A stretch of DNA of 64,000 nucleotides from Ponticaulis koreensis DSM 19734 (GTDB lineage: Bacteria; Pseudomonadota; Alphaproteobacteria; Caulobacterales; Hyphomonadaceae). A program made the translations under genes and the position numbers. Shown in pieces: positions 62,227-64,000 of this stretch (positions are counted from its first letter, which is position 1; each line of letters opens with the position of its first letter). The DNA is taken from contig NZ_ATVJ01000001.1 of the NCBI RefSeq assembly GCF_000420665.1, positions 1,054,001 to 1,118,000 of the forward strand. Reading direction: 5' to 3'. The notes under the pieces are model-generated. The model saw only the letters and a program-made list of their open reading frames with translations. It was not told the DNA's origin and made no database searches.

Positions 62227-63762
62227 CTATTCGTTTCCGTCGCGTGGCGCCGGATCAAAACCGGATGCGCGGAAGAGGGTAAAGCGACGCTCTTTCCCGC
62301 CGCCAAGATCAATCACCAGCTCGCCTGTTTCTTCGAACGTGTCGAAGTCGCCTCGCAAGCGTTCCAGATGCGATGGGCGGAAATTCAGAACCAGAGCGTT
62401 TTCAGCATCTGAATCAGAAATCGGTGTCTCTTCAGAGAAGCTCTGCGGAACGCCTGCAATCTGCCATGACCGCAGCGGAATATCGATCACGCCGTCGCGC
62501 CCATAATAGTCGAGGCCGTGCCAGATTTCGCGTTCGTCCACGATGATGGATGTCGCGCCCATTTCGGTGGCGATGGCATTCACGCGCTCAATCGTTTCCG
62601 GCCATGCGCGAACGCGCTTGAAGCCGTTTGCAAGACCAGCCTCATTGACCACGGCAGGTGGCGCAACAAGCGCGCCCAAATAAAAAAAGCCGAGTAGTAG
62701 GTTGAAGCCGATGCCCGTCATCAGAATGGCGCGCAGGCGTCCGCTGCCGTGAACTGCCCACGCGCCGATCAGGATCGCAGCTGCCGGATAGGCGGTTGCG
62801 GCCCAATTAGCGTGCGCGCGGCTGAGAAAAGCTTGAACCAGAATGATCAGCAAAGGCGGCAGCACAAAACCGAGAAGTAGTCTGGCGCGTGTGTCGCTGT
62901 GCAGCTGTGTTCGTGACAGGGCAAACAGGATGAAGAAGGTTACAAGCAGGCCAAAGCTCACCGGGCCAAACACGCCAAACTGGTCAAAGAAGAAGGTGAA
63001 GAACTCGTCCGGATTGAACATGTCCCCGCCCCAGTTGGCGTTATCAGCAGTATGACCGATAGTTTTGAAGCCATTGCCAAGGCTCCAGAGGGCATGCGGG
63101 GTGAGGATAAGACCTGCAGCCAGCGCGGTGACGGCGCCGCGCGGCGAAAGAAGAGCGCGGCGGCTCGCCTGATCGAAGAGGAGCGCAAGCGCCAGACCGA
63201 TCAGGAAATAGACCATCGCGTATTTAGAGAGAAACCCAAGGCCAATTGCGATGCCGAGCAGGGCTGCGTTCGTCAGGTTCTGTTGGTCGCGCAGGCGTGT
63301 CAGCGCATAAAGGCCTGCACTCCAGAACATGAGAAGCGCAGCGTCCGTCGAAATGATCGTGGACGACAGCCAGACACCTGGCATGGTGAGATAAATGGCG
63401 GCAGCAAAGAATCCCTCCTTCTCTGACCAGAGGCGGCGCCCAGCCAGAAACAGGAATGTGCCGGTTGTCGCGTGGAGAAAGGGTGCAAGCAGGCGGATCG
63501 CCCATTCATCATGCCCGAAAATGCTCGTTGAAAGACCAATAATCCATGCGATCATCGGTGGTTTGGAATAATAACCCCAGTCAAACTCGGTCGACCAGCG
63601 CCAGTATTGTGCTTCATCGACACTCAGATTCAGCGTCGAAAACATCAGCGCAATCAAGCGGAGAAGCAGCAGTATAACGCTGAATATAATAAAGATTTTT
63701 TTCCAGTCAGTTTGCACTGACTTGTCTGCAGAAAACACGCTTTTCTCCGCTACCCGTGACAT
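62227..63762 (-). CDS. GT39/ArnT-like membrane glycosyltransferase
   Basis: The 511-residue polytopic protein has about ten helices. The first luminal loop contains the family blocks DEAQYWRWSTEFDWGYYSKPPMIAWIIGLST and FLFLAGRRLWSEKEGFFAA; Asp and Glu here are the catalytic site of GT39/ArnT/PMT enzymes. Such enzymes move a sugar from a polyprenyl-phosphate donor to lipid A, protein or glycan. A TTG start (63795) is possible, but the ATG at 63762 is preferred. A partial gene of unknown type lies divergently upstream. Confidence 0.88.
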   Translation of the reverse strand: MSRVAEKSVFSADKSVQTDWKKIFIIFSVILLLLRLIALMFSTLNLSVDEAQYWRWSTEFDWGYYSKPPMIAWIIGLSTSIFGHDEWAIRLLAPFLHATTGTFLFLAGRRLWSEKEGFFAAAIYLTMPGVWLSSTIISTDAALLMFWSAGLYALTRLRDQQNLTNAALLGIAIGLGFLSKYAMVYFLIGLALALLFDQASRRALLSPRGAVTALAAGLILTPHALWSLGNGFKTIGHTADNANWGGDMFNPDEFFTFFFDQFGVFGPVSFGLLVTFFILFALSRTQLHSDTRARLLLGFVLPPLLIILVQAFLSRAHANWAATAYPAAAILIGAWAVHGSGRLRAILMTGIGFNLLLGFFYLGALVAPPAVVNEAGLANGFKRVRAWPETIERVNAIATEMGATSIIVDEREIWHGLDYYGRDGVIDIPLRSWQIAGVPQSFSEETPISDSDAENALVLNFRPSHLERLRGDFDTFEETGELVIDLGGGKERRFTLFRASGFDPAPRDGNE

Positions 63763-63874
63763 GGGTAATTTTTTGCGGGACACTGTGAAAATCAAGCTTG
63801 CATGGCAAGCCTAAAATGATTATTTCCGCCGCTCCATTACACCGGGGCCGCGAGGGTCCTGCAATACAAGGTTT

Positions 63875-64000
63875 ATGGCTATGGCATATGGAGTCCCGGT
63901 AGAGCCGGATCTAGAAGATAACGTCGAACAGGAGCTGGCCGCATCGGAACAGCGATCTGATGCGGCAGGCGAAGAAGAGCGTCTCGACTTTTTCATCAAA
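63875..64000 (+). CDS. 5' end of an unidentified gene
   Basis: The frame is open from ATG 63875 (or 63881, which has AAGG at better spacing) to the window edge, 42 codons rich in Glu, Asp and Ala. No domain is recognisable. Its divergent position from the GT39 gene may mean shared function, but nothing in the sequence shows this. Confidence 0.5.
   Translation, partial: MAMAYGVPVEPDLEDNVEQELAASEQRSDAAGEEERLDFFIK

Overview
The window looks like chromosome of a marine-type alphaproteobacterium, probably Hyphomonadaceae or a close relative. Support comes from sampled GC near 60%, acidic proteins, many TonB/lipoprotein/exported proteins, a chorismate mutase-aminotransferase-prephenate dehydrogenase run, the HIG1/PduO/EtfBA neighbourhood, and an acyl-CoA dehydrogenase that looks like methylsuccinyl-CoA dehydrogenase of the ethylmalonyl-CoA pathway. 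The placement is inferred from gene content, not from a marker gene. I saw no rRNA, tRNA, CRISPR array, insertion sequence or prophage.

Layout. 1-1.6 kb: 3' part of a gene whose product ends in two tandem four-cysteine repeats. 1.6-5.6 kb (minus strand): tyrosine/phenylalanine branch (chorismate mutase, HisC-like aminotransferase, prephenate dehydrogenase) and a 3-hydroxybutyryl-CoA dehydrogenase. 5.8-8.4 kb: an HscC-type Hsp70 with a membrane-anchored J-like partner. 8.8-11.8 kb: QmcA-NfeD pair, DUF4272 protein, TMEM175-like channel. 11.9-17 kb: YdeP-type molybdoenzyme, kynureninase, lipoprotein hydrolase, thioesterase. 17-21.5 kb: katG, and an HxlR regulator divergent from an SDR/HCCA-isomerase pair. 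21.5-24.4 kb: AraC regulator with a quinone-oxidoreductase-like gene and two small membrane proteins. 24.5-26.9 kb: tannase-like esterase operon. 27-28.7 kb: a low-GC KAP-like NTPase beside a cluster of palindromes, the most island-like spot.

28.8-34 kb: etfBA, a Fur-box TonB receptor, adenosyltransferase and HIG1 protein. 34-36.5 kb: small stress or unknown proteins. 36.6-37.6 kb: a ParD-like antitoxin gene overlapping a catalytically complete methionine aminopeptidase, preceded by two overlapping palindromes; this is my best candidate for an underexplored system. 37.7-53.7 kb: methylsuccinyl-CoA dehydrogenase, Rieske oxygenase, M20 peptidase, response regulator, AGCS transporter, HAD, SDR, carbonic anhydrase, TtcA, YggT, FolD, HNH, acyltransferase and BaiN-type flavoprotein. 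53.8-60.8 kb: alpha-2-macroglobulin/PBP1C operon. The end holds exported MsrA, a DUF3617 protein, a GT39 glycosyltransferase and the start of an unknown gene.

Working together: the methylsuccinyl-CoA dehydrogenase, EtfAB (its likely electron acceptor), the 3-hydroxybutyryl-CoA dehydrogenase and the cobalamin adenosyltransferase (cofactor for ethylmalonyl-CoA and methylmalonyl-CoA mutases) fit one C2/acyl-CoA assimilation theme. KatG, MsrA and HscC fit stress defence. The macroglobulin/PBP1C pair and the lipoproteins fit envelope protection.
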